Under the pieces are notes generated by a model that made no database searches, was not told the origin of the DNA, and worked only from the letters and a program-made list of their open reading frames with translations. The translations under genes and the position numbers were made by a program. Positions 17,714 to 26,842 of a stretch of 64,000 nt of DNA are shown here, in pieces. The number at the start of each line of letters is the position of its first letter. Position 1 is the stretch's first letter. The DNA lies in contig NZ_CP107834.1 of the NCBI RefSeq assembly GCF_036346595.1, forward strand, positions 3,162,001-3,226,000, in the 5' to 3' direction. The stretch comes from Streptomyces sp. NBC_00525. Its GTDB lineage: Bacteria > Actinomycetota > Actinomycetes > Streptomycetales > Streptomycetaceae.

Positions 17714-19708
17714 TCAGTGACCCCGTCCGCCGTTCGGGCCGCCGAAGATGTTGCCGCCGCCGTCGATGGTGGTCAGGGTGACCGTGCCACCCGCGTCCAC
17801 CTGCTGGCCGCCCATCGGGCTGCTCATGACCACCTTGGCGTCCGGCTTGTCGACCGAACCGGGCTGGAGCGCGACGACCAGGTCCATGGCCTCCAGCTGC
17901 GCCTTCGCCTCCTGGTACGTCTTGCCCGCGAGGTCGCCCGGAACGGTCACCTGCTCCGGCTGCGTCGGGCCCTTGGAGACCTTGAGCAGGATCGTGGTGT
18001 CCTTGCCGACCTTGTCGTTGGCCGCCGGAGTCTGACCGACGACCTGTCCCGCCGGATGCTCTTCGTCATCGACCTCGGACTTGCCGATGTTGGTGAAGCC
18101 GACGCCCTTCAGCTGGTTCACCGCGTCCTCGTAGGAGCGGCCGGTCACGGGCGGCATGGAGAGCAGCTTCTCCGTGGCGACCTTGAGCTCGACCTCGGAG
18201 TTCTCCTCGGCCTTGCTGTTGCCCTCGGGTGACTGCTCCAGGACCGTGCCCGGCTCGGCCTGGTCGGACTCGACCGACGTGACGGTGACCGTGAAGCCCT
18301 TCTCCTCAAGGGCCTTGCGGGCGCTCTCCTCGGACTTCTCCGTGACGTCCGGGACCTCGATCTTCGGCGGGCCGCTGGAGACGAAGACCGTGATGGTTTC
18401 CCGCTCCTTCATCTGCTCGTCCGACGTCGGCGTCTGCCGGCAGATCTTGTCCTTGGGCTGGTCCTTGCACTCTTCCTCGGGACCGATCTTGAGCACGACG
18501 TTCGCGTTGTCGGCGAGGGTCCGCGCGTCCTTGACCGTGCTGCCGACCATGTTGGGTACGTCGAACGCGCCCTCGTCGCCGCCGTCGCCGGGGAAGATCG
18601 CCTTGCCGATGAGGATGGCGCCGATCAGGACCAGGACGCCCGCGATCACCAGCAGGACGGTCGAGGTGTGGTTCTTCTTCTGCCTGCGGCGGTCGGGGCG
18701 GTCGTCGTAGCCGTAGCCCCCGTCGTCCGGGTTGACCGGCGGCAGCATCGACGTACGCTCGCCGCCCTGGTCGGCGGCGCGCAGGGCGGTGGTGGGCTGG
18801 TCGTTGTCGTACCCGCCGGCGTAGCCGCCGTAACCGGCCGCGCCCATCGCGGCGGTGGCGGCGACCGGCTGGCCGTCGAGGCACGCCTCGATGTCGGCCC
18901 GCATCTCGTCGGCCGACTGGTAGCGGTAGTCGGGGTCCTTGGTGAGGGCCTTGAGCACGATCGCGTCCATGGCGGGCGTGATCTCGGGGTCGAAGGTGCT
19001 CGGCGGCTGCGGCTCCTCCCGCACGTGCTGGTACGCCACCGCGACCGGGGAGTCCCCGATGAACGGCGGACGGACCGTCAGCAGCTCGTAGAGCAGGCAG
19101 CCGGTGGAGTAGAGGTCGGACCGCGCGTCGACCTGCTCGCCCTTGGCCTGCTCGGGGGAGAGGTACTGGGCGGTGCCGATGACGGCGGCGGTCTGGGTCA
19201 TCGTCATGCCGGAGTCGCCCATGGCGCGGGCGATGCCGAAGTCCATGACCTTGACCTGTCCGGTCCTGGTCAGCATGACGTTGGCGGGCTTGATGTCCCG
19301 GTGGACGATGCCGGCGCGGTGCGAGTACTCCAGCGCCTGGAGGATGCCCACGGTCATTTCGAGCGTGCGCTCGGGCAGCAGTCTCCGCCCCGAGTGCAGC
19401 AGCTCGCGGAGCGTCGAACCGTCGACGTACTCCATGACGATGTACGGGATGGAGACCCCGTCGACGTAGTCCTCGCCGGTGTCGTACACCGCGACGATCG
19501 CCGGATGGTTGAGCGAGGCAGCGGACTGGGCCTCACGGCGGAACCGGGCCTGGAAGGACGGGTCGCGGGCGAGATCGGCCCGGAGCGTCTTCACAGCCAC
19601 GGTGCGGCCGAGCCGGGTGTCGTGCGCGAGGTAGACCTCGGCCATGCCACCACGGCCGAGCACCGAGCCCAGCTCGTACCGGCCGCCGAGGCGACGCGGC
19701 TCTTCCAT
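17714..19708 (-). CDS. pknB: PASTA-domain Ser/Thr protein kinase (PknB type)
   Basis: A 664-aa membrane receptor kinase. The start is taken at ATG 19708 (MEEPRRLGGRYELG), at the usual distance before the kinase fold; an in-frame start at 19744 would add 12 residues. It has glycine loop GRGGMAEVY, K40, HRD D138, DFG D156 and an activation loop with TMTQT, the sites autophosphorylated in PknB. A membrane helix near 355-376 is followed by four extracellular PASTA repeats (e.g. VPNMVGSTVKDA, VPDVTEKSEESA, MPPVTGRSYEDA, VPGDLAGKTYQEA) that bind muropeptide or lipid II. It ends the operon of FHA, PP2C, SEDS and PBP genes. Confidence 0.96.
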   Translation of the reverse strand: MEEPRRLGGRYELGSVLGRGGMAEVYLAHDTRLGRTVAVKTLRADLARDPSFQARFRREAQSAASLNHPAIVAVYDTGEDYVDGVSIPYIVMEYVDGSTLRELLHSGRRLLPERTLEMTVGILQALEYSHRAGIVHRDIKPANVMLTRTGQVKVMDFGIARAMGDSGMTMTQTAAVIGTAQYLSPEQAKGEQVDARSDLYSTGCLLYELLTVRPPFIGDSPVAVAYQHVREEPQPPSTFDPEITPAMDAIVLKALTKDPDYRYQSADEMRADIEACLDGQPVAATAAMGAAGYGGYAGGYDNDQPTTALRAADQGGERTSMLPPVNPDDGGYGYDDRPDRRRQKKNHTSTVLLVIAGVLVLIGAILIGKAIFPGDGGDEGAFDVPNMVGSTVKDARTLADNANVVLKIGPEEECKDQPKDKICRQTPTSDEQMKERETITVFVSSGPPKIEVPDVTEKSEESARKALEEKGFTVTVTSVESDQAEPGTVLEQSPEGNSKAEENSEVELKVATEKLLSMPPVTGRSYEDAVNQLKGVGFTNIGKSEVDDEEHPAGQVVGQTPAANDKVGKDTTILLKVSKGPTQPEQVTVPGDLAGKTYQEAKAQLEAMDLVVALQPGSVDKPDAKVVMSSPMGGQQVDAGGTVTLTTIDGGGNIFGGPNGGRGH

Positions 19709-19875
19709 AACTGTTCCAGCCCTCTCCGTCAGTCCTGACCGCACCGGTGCGCGGTCCGGCGGTGTGCTGTTCGCGCATACGCTACCGGCCGCGCATCAGC
19801 TGATCGGCCCCTGGGCAATACCTGATATCCGACCGGTATCCGCAGGTGCGCATTTGCGGTCAGGTGTGAGCGGTC

Positions 19876-21333
19876 TCACTTCTCGCTGTCGATGACCGCC
19901 TTCATGACCGCCTTGGCGATCGGGGCGGCCAGACCGCCACCGGAGATGTCGCCGCGGCTGGCGTCGCTGTCCTCCACGACGACGGCCACGGCCACCGGGG
20001 AGCCGTTGTCGGTCTTCGCGTACGAGATGAACCACGCGTAGGGCTTCTCGCTGTTGTTCAGACCGTGCTGGGCCGTACCGGTCTTGCCACCTACCGTGAC
20101 GCCGGGGATCTGGGCCCTGGTTCCCGTGCCCTTCTCGACGACGGTCTCCATCATTTCCTGGAGCTTCTGGGCGTTCTCACCCGAGAGGGGCCGACTGAGC
20201 TCCTCCTTCTCGTGCGTGTAGATGACGTCCAGGTTGGGAGCCTTGCGCTCGGCGACCATGTAGGGCTGCATCAGCTTGCCGTCGTTGGCGACGGCGGCGG
20301 CGACCATCGCCATCTGCAGCGGGGTGGTGCGGTTGGACGCCTGGCCGATGCCCGCCATGGCGTTCTGCGGCCGGTTGTCCTCCGGGTAAATGCTGGCGAC
20401 GGTGCGGACCGGGGTGAAGATCTCCTTGTTGAAGCCGAACTTGTCGGCCTCTTCGATCATCTTCTCGTTGCCCAGGTCATCGCTGATCTTTCCGAAGACG
20501 GTGTTGCAGGACCAGCGCAGTGCCTCGCGCAGCGAGGCGTTCTTGCACGGGATGTTGCCCTCGTTCTTCAGGTCGTTGCGTGACTGCGGCAGCCGCCACG
20601 GCAGCGGGGAGTCGGTCGCGTCGTCGATGTCCGTGTAGAGGCCGTTCTCCAGGGCCGCGGCCGCGGTGACCACCTTGAACGTCGAGCCGGGCGGGTACGT
20701 CTCGCGCAGCGCCCGGTTTTGCATCGGCTTGTCCTTGTCCTTCAGCAGGGCCTGCCAGGCCTCGCTGTCGGACTTGCTGTTGCCGGCGAACGTCGAGGGG
20801 TCGTACGAGGGAGTGCTGGCGAGCGCCAGGATGGCGCCGGTGCGCGGGTCGATGGCGGCGACGGCGCCCTTCTTCTTCCCGAGCCCCTCGAAGGCGGCCT
20901 TCTGCGCGGCGCCGTTGAGCGTGGTGACGATGTTGCCGCCCTGCTTGTCGTCACCGGTGAACATCGACATCGTGCGGTTGAAGAACAGCTGGTCGTCGTT
21001 GCCGGTGAGGATGCCGTCCTCGATCTTCTCGAGCTGCGAGGCGTCGAACGCCTGCGAGGAGTAGCCGGTGACGGGGGCCCACATGGGGCCGTTCTTCCAG
21101 ACCCGCTTGTACTTGAAGTCGCTGTCCTCGGTCTCCTTGGACCCGGTGATGGACTTGCCGTCCACGATGATGTTGCCGCGCTCGTGCGCGTACCGCTCGA
21201 TGCGTACGCGGCGGTTCTCGTCGCGGGTGTTGAGCTCGTCGGCCTTCACGTACTGCAGGTAGTTCGTCCGGGCGAGCAGGGCGAAGATCAGGACGCCGCA
21301 GAAGATCGCGATCCGGCGGAGGGGCTTGTTCAC
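19876..21333 (-). CDS. pbpA: Penicillin-binding protein 2-like transpeptidase
   Basis: A 485-aa class B PBP that cross-links peptidoglycan. An N-terminal anchor (about 7-25) precedes a small dimerisation region and the penicillin-binding domain with SxxK at S217-K220 (PPGSTFKVV), SxN at S275-N277 (WSCNTVF) and KTG at 417-419. The start ATG overlaps the SEDS stop by 4 bp, so the polymerase/transpeptidase pair is translationally coupled. Its homologue in mycobacteria (PbpA) is a PknB substrate and acts in septation. A 167-bp gap separates it from pknB. Confidence 0.95.
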   Translation of the reverse strand: MNKPLRRIAIFCGVLIFALLARTNYLQYVKADELNTRDENRRVRIERYAHERGNIIVDGKSITGSKETEDSDFKYKRVWKNGPMWAPVTGYSSQAFDASQLEKIEDGILTGNDDQLFFNRTMSMFTGDDKQGGNIVTTLNGAAQKAAFEGLGKKKGAVAAIDPRTGAILALASTPSYDPSTFAGNSKSDSEAWQALLKDKDKPMQNRALRETYPPGSTFKVVTAAAALENGLYTDIDDATDSPLPWRLPQSRNDLKNEGNIPCKNASLREALRWSCNTVFGKISDDLGNEKMIEEADKFGFNKEIFTPVRTVASIYPEDNRPQNAMAGIGQASNRTTPLQMAMVAAAVANDGKLMQPYMVAERKAPNLDVIYTHEKEELSRPLSGENAQKLQEMMETVVEKGTGTRAQIPGVTVGGKTGTAQHGLNNSEKPYAWFISYAKTDNGSPVAVAVVVEDSDASRGDISGGGLAAPIAKAVMKAVIDSEK

Positions 21334-22748
21334 GGGCGGACCACCTGGGTCATCTCGGCGTCGGTCGAGGGTGCGGGGGTGGGCGCGGGGCGGCGGGCCG
21401 TGTCGCTGATGCGGATGAGGATGCCGATGAGGGCCCAGTTGGCGATCACGGACGAACCACCGGCCGCGAGGAACGGCATCGTCATACCGGTGAGCGGGAT
21501 GAGGCCCATGACGCCGCCGGCGACGACGAAGACCTGGATGGCGAAGGCGCCGGAGAGCCCGATCGCGAGGAGCTTGCCGAAGGGGTCGCGGGCGGCGAGC
21601 GCCGTGCGGATGCCGCGTTCGACGATGAGGCCGTAGAGCAGCAGGACGGCCATCATTCCGGCGAGGCCCAGCTCGTCACCCACGGTGGCGAGGACGAAGT
21701 CGGCGTTGGCGGCGAAGCCGATCAGGTCGGAGTGGCCCTGTCCCCAGCCGCTGCCGAGCGTGCCGCCCGAACCGAACGACATGATGGCGTTGCCGATCTG
21801 CTCGCAGGCGCCGCTCGTGTCCGTCGAAAAGCAGGCGAACGGGTCCTGCCAGGCGTTTACACGGGACTTGACGTGCTGTTCGAACGTCGCGACCCCCACG
21901 GCGCCGGCGGCCGACATCAGCAGTCCGAAGACGATCCAGCTGGTCCGCTCCGTGGCCACGTACAGCATGATCACGAAGAGGCCGAAGAACAGCAGGGAGG
22001 TACCGAGGTCGGTCTCGAAGACCAGGATCAGGATCGACAGCGCCCAGATGACGAGGATCGGGCCCAGGTCACGTCCGCGCGGCAGGTACAGGCCCATGAA
22101 GCGCCGGCTGGCCAACGCCAGGGCATCGCGCTTGACCATGAGATAGCCGGCGAAGAACACGGCGATGATGATCTTCGCGAACTCTCCCGGCTGGATGGAG
22201 AAGCCGGCGATGTTGATCCAGATCCTCGCGCCGAACTTGGCCGGGAAGAACATCGGCAGGATCAGCAGGAACAGCGCCACGACCATCGAGATGTACGTGT
22301 AGCGCTGCAGGATGCGGTGGTCCTTCAGCAGCAGCAGTACGCCGACGAAGAGGGCCACGCCGATGGCGGAGTACATCAACTGGCGCGGTGCGGAGGGGGT
22401 GAAGACGCCGTAGAGGATCTCGGCACGCCGGATCAGCCTGGGCGACTGGTCAAGTCGCCAGATCAGCACCAGCCCCAGCCCGTTCAGCAGCGTGGCCAGG
22501 GGCAGCAGCAGCGGGTCCGCGTACCGGGCGAACTTCCGCACGATGAGATGGGCGACACCGCCGAGCAGGATGAGCCCCGCCCCGTAACCGAACATGCCGG
22601 ACGGGAGCTTGCCGTCGAGGGCCAGGCCCACGTTGGCGTAGGCGAACACCGAGATGGCGATGGCGAAGACCATCAGCATCAGTTCGGTGTTGCGTCTGCT
22701 CGGCGCGTCGATGGCGCCGATCGTGGTCGTGTTGGTGACAACGCTCAT
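21330..22748 (-). CDS. SEDS-family peptidoglycan polymerase (FtsW/RodA/SpoVE)
   Basis: A 472-aa multispanning protein with about ten or more membrane segments. SEDS features are visible: GARIWINIAGFSIQPGEFAKI, DLGTSLLFFGLFVIMLYVA, GWGQGHSDLIGFAANADFVLATVGDELGLAG and GMTMPFLAAGGSSVIANW. The conserved acidic residue of the polymerase cavity is expected in the FETDLGTSL stretch. It pairs with the downstream class B PBP by an ATGA overlap. The elongation-versus-division role cannot be assigned from sequence alone; in Mycobacterium the counterpart is called RodA. Confidence 0.94.
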   Translation of the reverse strand: MSVVTNTTTIGAIDAPSRRNTELMLMVFAIAISVFAYANVGLALDGKLPSGMFGYGAGLILLGGVAHLIVRKFARYADPLLLPLATLLNGLGLVLIWRLDQSPRLIRRAEILYGVFTPSAPRQLMYSAIGVALFVGVLLLLKDHRILQRYTYISMVVALFLLILPMFFPAKFGARIWINIAGFSIQPGEFAKIIIAVFFAGYLMVKRDALALASRRFMGLYLPRGRDLGPILVIWALSILILVFETDLGTSLLFFGLFVIMLYVATERTSWIVFGLLMSAAGAVGVATFEQHVKSRVNAWQDPFACFSTDTSGACEQIGNAIMSFGSGGTLGSGWGQGHSDLIGFAANADFVLATVGDELGLAGMMAVLLLYGLIVERGIRTALAARDPFGKLLAIGLSGAFAIQVFVVAGGVMGLIPLTGMTMPFLAAGGSSVIANWALIGILIRISDTARRPAPTPAPSTDAEMTQVVRP

Positions 22749-22771
22749 GGTGCTGAAGGCCCCCTACGGCT

Positions 22772-24277
22772 CTACTTCTTACCGCACTGCGGGACCAGCT
22801 TCTTCTCTTCCTCCGAGAGGCTGGGCCCAGGAGTGGGAGTCGTGGAAGTCTGCTCGGACTTGGTGTCGCCACCGGATTTCTTGTCGGACTTCGACGCCTT
22901 GGTGGCGTCGCCGTCCGTGCCCTGCGCCTGGCCCTCGTCGCCGTGGGCCTTCGCGGCCTCGCGGCGCTGTGCGTCCTTCCTGCAGGCCGAGGCCTGGGTG
23001 GACAGCTCGCTGATCTTCTCGCGGGCGTCGGCGAGGCTGCCCTCGGCGATCGTGTCCTCGACCTTCTTGCGCTGGTAGGGCGGGAGGTACTTGAGTTCGA
23101 TCTCGGGGTGGTCGGTCTCGACCTTCGAGAGCGACAGCCAGCCGAGGTCCTGGCTGATGCCCCGGTACAGCGCGACGTTGTCGTCCTTCGCGCCCACGTA
23201 GAACTGGGTCTGGGTCCAGCGGTAACCGCCGTACAGACCGCCGCCGATCACCGCCAGGGCGAGCGCGATGTACAGGGAGCGCTTGAGCCACTTGCGGCCG
23301 CCGCGCTTGTCGAAGTCGTCGTCGGTGTACGAGGAGAACGCCCCGTCGGGCATGTCGCCGTAGCCGGAGTCGTCACCGCTGCCGGGCGGGCCGAAACTGC
23401 CGGCCGGGGGCGGTACGGGCCGGCCGAGGCCGGCCGCGCGTCCGGCGGGCGTCTGCATCGCGCCGCCGTCGTTCAGCTGGGCCGCCTGGTTCTCGGCGAC
23501 CGCGCCGACGACGACCGGGGTGTCGTTGAGCTGCCCGGCCAGGGTGTCGTTGCTGTCGACGTCGAAGACGTCGGCGACGATGCAGGTGATGTTGTCCGGT
23601 CCGCCGCCGCGCAGGGCGAGCTGGATCAGGTCCTGGATGGTCTCCTGGGGGCCCTGGTAGCTGGCGAGCGTCTCCTCCATCGTCTGGTGGGAGACGACGC
23701 CGGAGAGGCCGTCGGAGCAGATCAGATAGCGGTCGCCGGCCCGGACCTCACGGATGGAGAGGTCGGGTTCGACGTGGTCGCCACTGCCCAGCGCGCGCAT
23801 CAGCAGGGAGCGCTGCGGGTGGGTGGTGGCCTCCTCCTCCGTGATCCGGCCCTCGTCGACCAGCCGCTGGACCCAGGTGTGGTCCTGCGTGATCTGGGTG
23901 AGCACGCCGTCGCGCAGCAGGTACGCGCGCGAGTCGCCGACGTGGACCAGGCCGAGGCGCTGACCGGTCCAGAGCAGGGCGGTGAGCGTGGTGCCCATGC
24001 CCTCCAGCTGCGGGTCCTCCTCGACCATCATCCGCAGCTGGTCGTTGGCCCGCTGGACCGCCGTACCGAGCGAGGTGAGGATGTCGGAGCCCGGCACGTC
24101 GTCGTCGAGCTGGACGAGGGTGGAGATCACCTCGGAGCTGGCGACCTCACCGGCGGCCTGGCCGCCCATGCCGTCGGCGATCGCGAGAAGGCGGGGGCCG
24201 GCGTAGCCGGAGTCCTCGTTGCCCTCCCGGATCATGCCCTTGTGCGATCCGGCGGCGAAGCGCAGGGACAGACTCAT
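22772..24277 (-). CDS. pstP: PP2C-family Ser/Thr protein phosphatase, membrane-anchored
   Basis: A 501-aa metal-dependent phosphatase that reverses PknB-type phosphorylation. The start is taken at ATG 24277 (MSLSLRFAAGSHKGMIREGNEDSGYAG) behind GAGGTG; an upstream in-frame ATG at 24331 adds unrelated residues. Metal-binding motifs are GNEDSGY, LLAIADGMGGQAAGE, HVGDSRAYL, ICSDGLSGVV and GGPDNITCIV. A membrane helix near 335-355 (SLYIALALAVIGGGLYGGY) precedes an extracellular tail ending in a Lys/Ser/Thr-rich stretch. It lies 23 bp before the SEDS gene. Confidence 0.95.
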   Translation of the reverse strand: MSLSLRFAAGSHKGMIREGNEDSGYAGPRLLAIADGMGGQAAGEVASSEVISTLVQLDDDVPGSDILTSLGTAVQRANDQLRMMVEEDPQLEGMGTTLTALLWTGQRLGLVHVGDSRAYLLRDGVLTQITQDHTWVQRLVDEGRITEEEATTHPQRSLLMRALGSGDHVEPDLSIREVRAGDRYLICSDGLSGVVSHQTMEETLASYQGPQETIQDLIQLALRGGGPDNITCIVADVFDVDSNDTLAGQLNDTPVVVGAVAENQAAQLNDGGAMQTPAGRAAGLGRPVPPPAGSFGPPGSGDDSGYGDMPDGAFSSYTDDDFDKRGGRKWLKRSLYIALALAVIGGGLYGGYRWTQTQFYVGAKDDNVALYRGISQDLGWLSLSKVETDHPEIELKYLPPYQRKKVEDTIAEGSLADAREKISELSTQASACRKDAQRREAAKAHGDEGQAQGTDGDATKASKSDKKSGGDTKSEQTSTTPTPGPSLSEEEKKLVPQCGKK

Positions 24278-24406
24278 GCGCACCTCACCCGTCGGTTCGG
24301 TGTACCGCCGGTCTCGAGCCACACTGCCCACCCTCCGGTCGGGAGCCCGGCCGGGTCCGATGCCCGGATGCCCGAGGCTCGCTCGCTCCGCTCGCTCATT
24401 GTCGTA

Positions 24407-24919
24407 CTACTTCCGCAGCTCGATGACGGTCTTGCCGATCCGGATCGGCGCGCCCAGCGGAACAGGCGTGGGGGTGGTGAGGCGGGTCCGGTCCAGGTAG
24501 GTGCCGTTGGTGGACCCGAGATCCTCGACGATCCACTGGCCGTCACGGTCGGGGTAGATCCTGGCATGCCGGCTGGACGCGTAGTCGTCGTCCAGCACGA
24601 TCGTTGAATCATGGGCGCGGCCCAGCGTGATGGTCTGCCCCTGGAGCGCCACCGTGGTGCCGGTGAGCGTGCCCTCGGAGACGACCAGCTTGGTCGGCGC
24701 CCCCCGGCGCTGGCGGCCGGACTGCTGGCGCTGCTGCGGCGGTGCCGCGTTCTGGCGTCCCTGGGCCGGACGCGCGTCGGTAGCGGTGCGGCGTGAGCCG
24801 CGCTGCGTGACGCGCGTTCCGAACAGGTCGCTGCGAATGACCTGGACGGCCACGATCACGAACAGCCACAGAACAGCCAGGAAACCTAGCCGCATGACCG
24901 TCAGGGTCAGCTCTGACAT
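24407..24919 (-). CDS. fhaB: FHA-domain protein FhaB (FipA type)
   Basis: A 170-aa protein. An N-terminal membrane helix (about 7-29, LTVMRLGFLAVLWLFVIVAVQVI) and a Gln/Arg-rich linker precede an FHA domain (about 85-165) with GRAHDSTIVLDDDYASSRHARI and DLGSTNGTYLD, the phosphothreonine-binding residues. It recruits threonine-phosphorylated partners at the membrane. In mycobacteria FhaB/FipA links PknA/B signalling to division. A 129-bp gap separates it from the phosphatase gene, and FhaA lies 10 bp upstream. Confidence 0.94.
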   Translation of the reverse strand: MSELTLTVMRLGFLAVLWLFVIVAVQVIRSDLFGTRVTQRGSRRTATDARPAQGRQNAAPPQQRQQSGRQRRGAPTKLVVSEGTLTGTTVALQGQTITLGRAHDSTIVLDDDYASSRHARIYPDRDGQWIVEDLGSTNGTYLDRTRLTTPTPVPLGAPIRIGKTVIELRK

Positions 24920-24929
24920 TGCCCCCGCT

Positions 24930-25808
24930 TCACCCTTCGGCTTGCCGGTAAACGATGGTGGTGCTGCCCACGACGATCCGCGAGCCGTCGCGGAGCGTAG
25001 CGCGGGTGGTGTGCTGCCCGTCTACCACGATGCCGTTGGTAGACCCGAGATCCTGGATCGTCGAGGGCGTTCCGGTCCTGATCTCACAGTGCCGGCGGGA
25101 CACGCCGGGGTCGTCGATGCGCACGTCGGCGTCGGTGCTGCGGCCCATGACCAGGGTCGGGCGGGAGATCTGGTGGCGGGTGCCGTTGATCTCGATCCAG
25201 CGTCGCACCTGTGCGTTCGGCAGGGAGGTGGGGGCGGCCGGCGGGCGCCGGTCGTGGCCGCCGGGGCGCCCGGCGCCCGGCGGCGGGGCCGAGGGCATGG
25301 GCGGAGCGGAGGCCGGCGGGTAGCCGTAGCCGCTGGGAGCCTGCGAGGCCGGGCGACCGTGGTTCGGGTAGCCCTGCTGGGGGGACTGGCCGCCGTAGCT
25401 CTGGCCCGGTCCCTGTCCCTGGCCCTGTGACGAACTGGACGCCAGGGTGCGGCTGCGGACGCGGTAGAGGCCGGTGTCGAGGTCCTCCGCCTTCTCCAGG
25501 TGCACCTTGATCGGGCCCATGAAGGTGTACCGCTGCTGCTTGGCGTAGTCCCGGACGAGTCCGGACAGTTCGTCGCCGAGCTGGCCGGAGTAGGGGCTCA
25601 GACGCTCGTAGTCGGGCGCGCTCAGCTCGACGATGAAGTCATTGGGGACGACGGTGCGCTCACGGTTCCAGATGGTGGCGTTGTTGTCGCACTCCCGCTG
25701 GAGGGCACCCGCGATCTCGACCGGCTGGACCTCGGACTTGAAGACCTTGGCGAAAGTGCCGTTGACCAGACCTTCGAGACGCTGCTCGAAGCGCTTCATC
25801 ACTCCCAT
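24930..25808 (-). CDS. fhaA: FHA-domain protein FhaA with DUF3662 domain
   Basis: A 292-aa protein, first gene of the operon, with ATG at 25808 behind GGAGGAGGTG. The N-terminal DUF3662 domain (about 1-120, MKRFEQRLEGLVNGTFAKVFKSEVQPVEIAGAL) is followed by a Gln/Gly/Pro-rich linker (about 125-200). The C-terminal FHA domain has GRSTDADVRIDDPGVSRRHCEI and DLGSTNGIVVDG. In Mycobacterium FhaA binds phosphorylated MviN/MurJ and restrains peptidoglycan synthesis, which fits this operon. Confidence 0.95.
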   Translation of the reverse strand: MGVMKRFEQRLEGLVNGTFAKVFKSEVQPVEIAGALQRECDNNATIWNRERTVVPNDFIVELSAPDYERLSPYSGQLGDELSGLVRDYAKQQRYTFMGPIKVHLEKAEDLDTGLYRVRSRTLASSSSQGQGQGPGQSYGGQSPQQGYPNHGRPASQAPSGYGYPPASAPPMPSAPPPGAGRPGGHDRRPPAAPTSLPNAQVRRWIEINGTRHQISRPTLVMGRSTDADVRIDDPGVSRRHCEIRTGTPSTIQDLGSTNGIVVDGQHTTRATLRDGSRIVVGSTTIVYRQAEG

Positions 25809-26191
25809 GGGGCACCTCCTCCGGTGTCATCGTCCCTGTACTGCTTACTGATCGTATCCACGCGTCGGGAAATCGGCTGGTTCCCCTTGTCTGCCTTGGG
25901 GACGAGTGTCCCCCCTCACACGGATCGTAGAGGTGGCCTCCTCACAGTGTCCCGCACCTTGGACGCACTCAGGAGGAGTGGGGGCGACCGTTCCGGGTTC
26001 CCGGTTCCTTTCGGACGTTCCGCGAACTTCGGTCCCGGCGCTTCCTCGCCGGGACCGGGCGTGCGGCGAGTGCCCCCGGAGCGGCGGGCGAAACAACGGA
26101 TGTGAATCCACCCTGTCCAGCGTGCTAATCTTCCGGATGTCGCCAGGCGCTCGCACCAACAGGTGAGAGAGAGTCTGGAAACACCACTCTT
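25809..26191. other. Divergent region between fhaA and tRNA-Leu
   Basis: 383 bp without a convincing gene. It should hold the fhaA operon promoter (not identifiable with confidence) and the tRNA-Leu promoter, whose -10 TAATCT at 26126-26131 lies in the same GCTAATCTTC context as at tRNA-Ile. Confidence 0.45.
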
Positions 26192-26274
26192 GCGCGAGTG
26201 GCGGAACGGCAGACGCGCTGGCTTCAGGTGCCAGTGTCCTTATGGACGTGGGGGTTCAAATCCCCCCTCGCGCA
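26192..26274 (+). tRNA. tRNA-Leu (anticodon CAG)
   Basis: A class II tRNA of 83 nt. Acceptor GCGCGAG pairs with CTCGCGC, the anticodon stem CTGGC/GCCAG frames TTCAGGT (anticodon CAG), the long variable arm is TGTCCTTATGGACG and the T-arm is GGGGGTTCAAATCCCCC. The discriminator is A26274 and the CCA is not encoded. Confidence 0.96.
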
Positions 26275-26281
26275 CAAGAAG

Positions 26282-26313
26282 GAAGCCCCCCAGGCATCAG
26301 CCCGGGGGGCTTC
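26282..26313 (+). terminator. Terminator of tRNA-Leu
   Basis: GAAGCCCCCC and GGGGGGCTTC flank a short loop and are followed by TTCG. Confidence 0.8.
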
Positions 26314-26347
26314 TTCGTGTGTCGGCCCAGGGGCGCCCGTGTGTTTG

Positions 26348-26361
26348 GTTTCACGTGAAAC
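26348..26361. promoter_or_regulatory. parS site (perfect GTTTCACGTGAAAC)
   Basis: The exact 14-bp palindrome bound by ParB in chromosome segregation. It lies between the tRNA-Leu terminator and the 3' end of the marR-type gene. Streptomyces chromosomes carry many such sites around oriC. Confidence 0.93.
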
Positions 26362-26368
26362 GCCCGGA

Positions 26369-26818
26369 TTACGCCTGTGGTGCGTCGCTCGTCGCGTTGT
26401 AGCGCAGCAGATAGGCGGCGAACCGGGAAAGGTCGTCCGCCGTCCAGTCCGCGAGGCGCTCCTGATAGGCGGCGCGGCGGCTGGCCTGGCTGGCGGCGAG
26501 GGCCTGGGTGCCGGCCTCGGTGGGGTGCAGGACCTGGATGCGGTGGTCGTCCGGGTCGGGGTGGCGCTCGACCAGGCCCAGCTTCTCGAGACCGGCGACC
26601 TGCCGACTGACCGTGGACTTGTCGAGCATGTAGTGAGCCGCCAGGTCGGTCGCCCGGCACCCTTGCTGGTCGTCGATGTGGGCCAGCAGTGTGTACGAGA
26701 CGAGGGGAAGCTCCGGATGGAGCCGGGCTGCCGCGGCCCGCGCGCGGCGGGCGAAGGCGGTCAGTTCGCGCTGGATGACGTCCAGCGAATCCTCGCGGTC
26801 TCCGGGGGTGCCTGGCAC
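26369..26818 (-). CDS. MarR-family transcriptional regulator
   Basis: A 149-aa winged-helix protein. The DNA-binding unit is about 40-105: SYTLLAHIDDQQGCRATDLAAHYMLDKSTVSRQVAGLEKLGLVERHPDPDDHRIQVLHPTEAG, with the DDHR beta-wing typical of MarR. It is divergent from a YhgE-like membrane protein gene, and the 110-bp gap holds three 15-bp operator-like elements. It probably represses the divergent gene and itself, released by an unknown small molecule. Confidence 0.92.
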   Translation of the reverse strand: MPGTPGDREDSLDVIQRELTAFARRARAAAARLHPELPLVSYTLLAHIDDQQGCRATDLAAHYMLDKSTVSRQVAGLEKLGLVERHPDPDDHRIQVLHPTEAGTQALAASQASRRAAYQERLADWTADDLSRFAAYLLRYNATSDAPQA

Positions 26819-26842
26819 GGGGTCGCCTTCCTCGAAAGTTCA

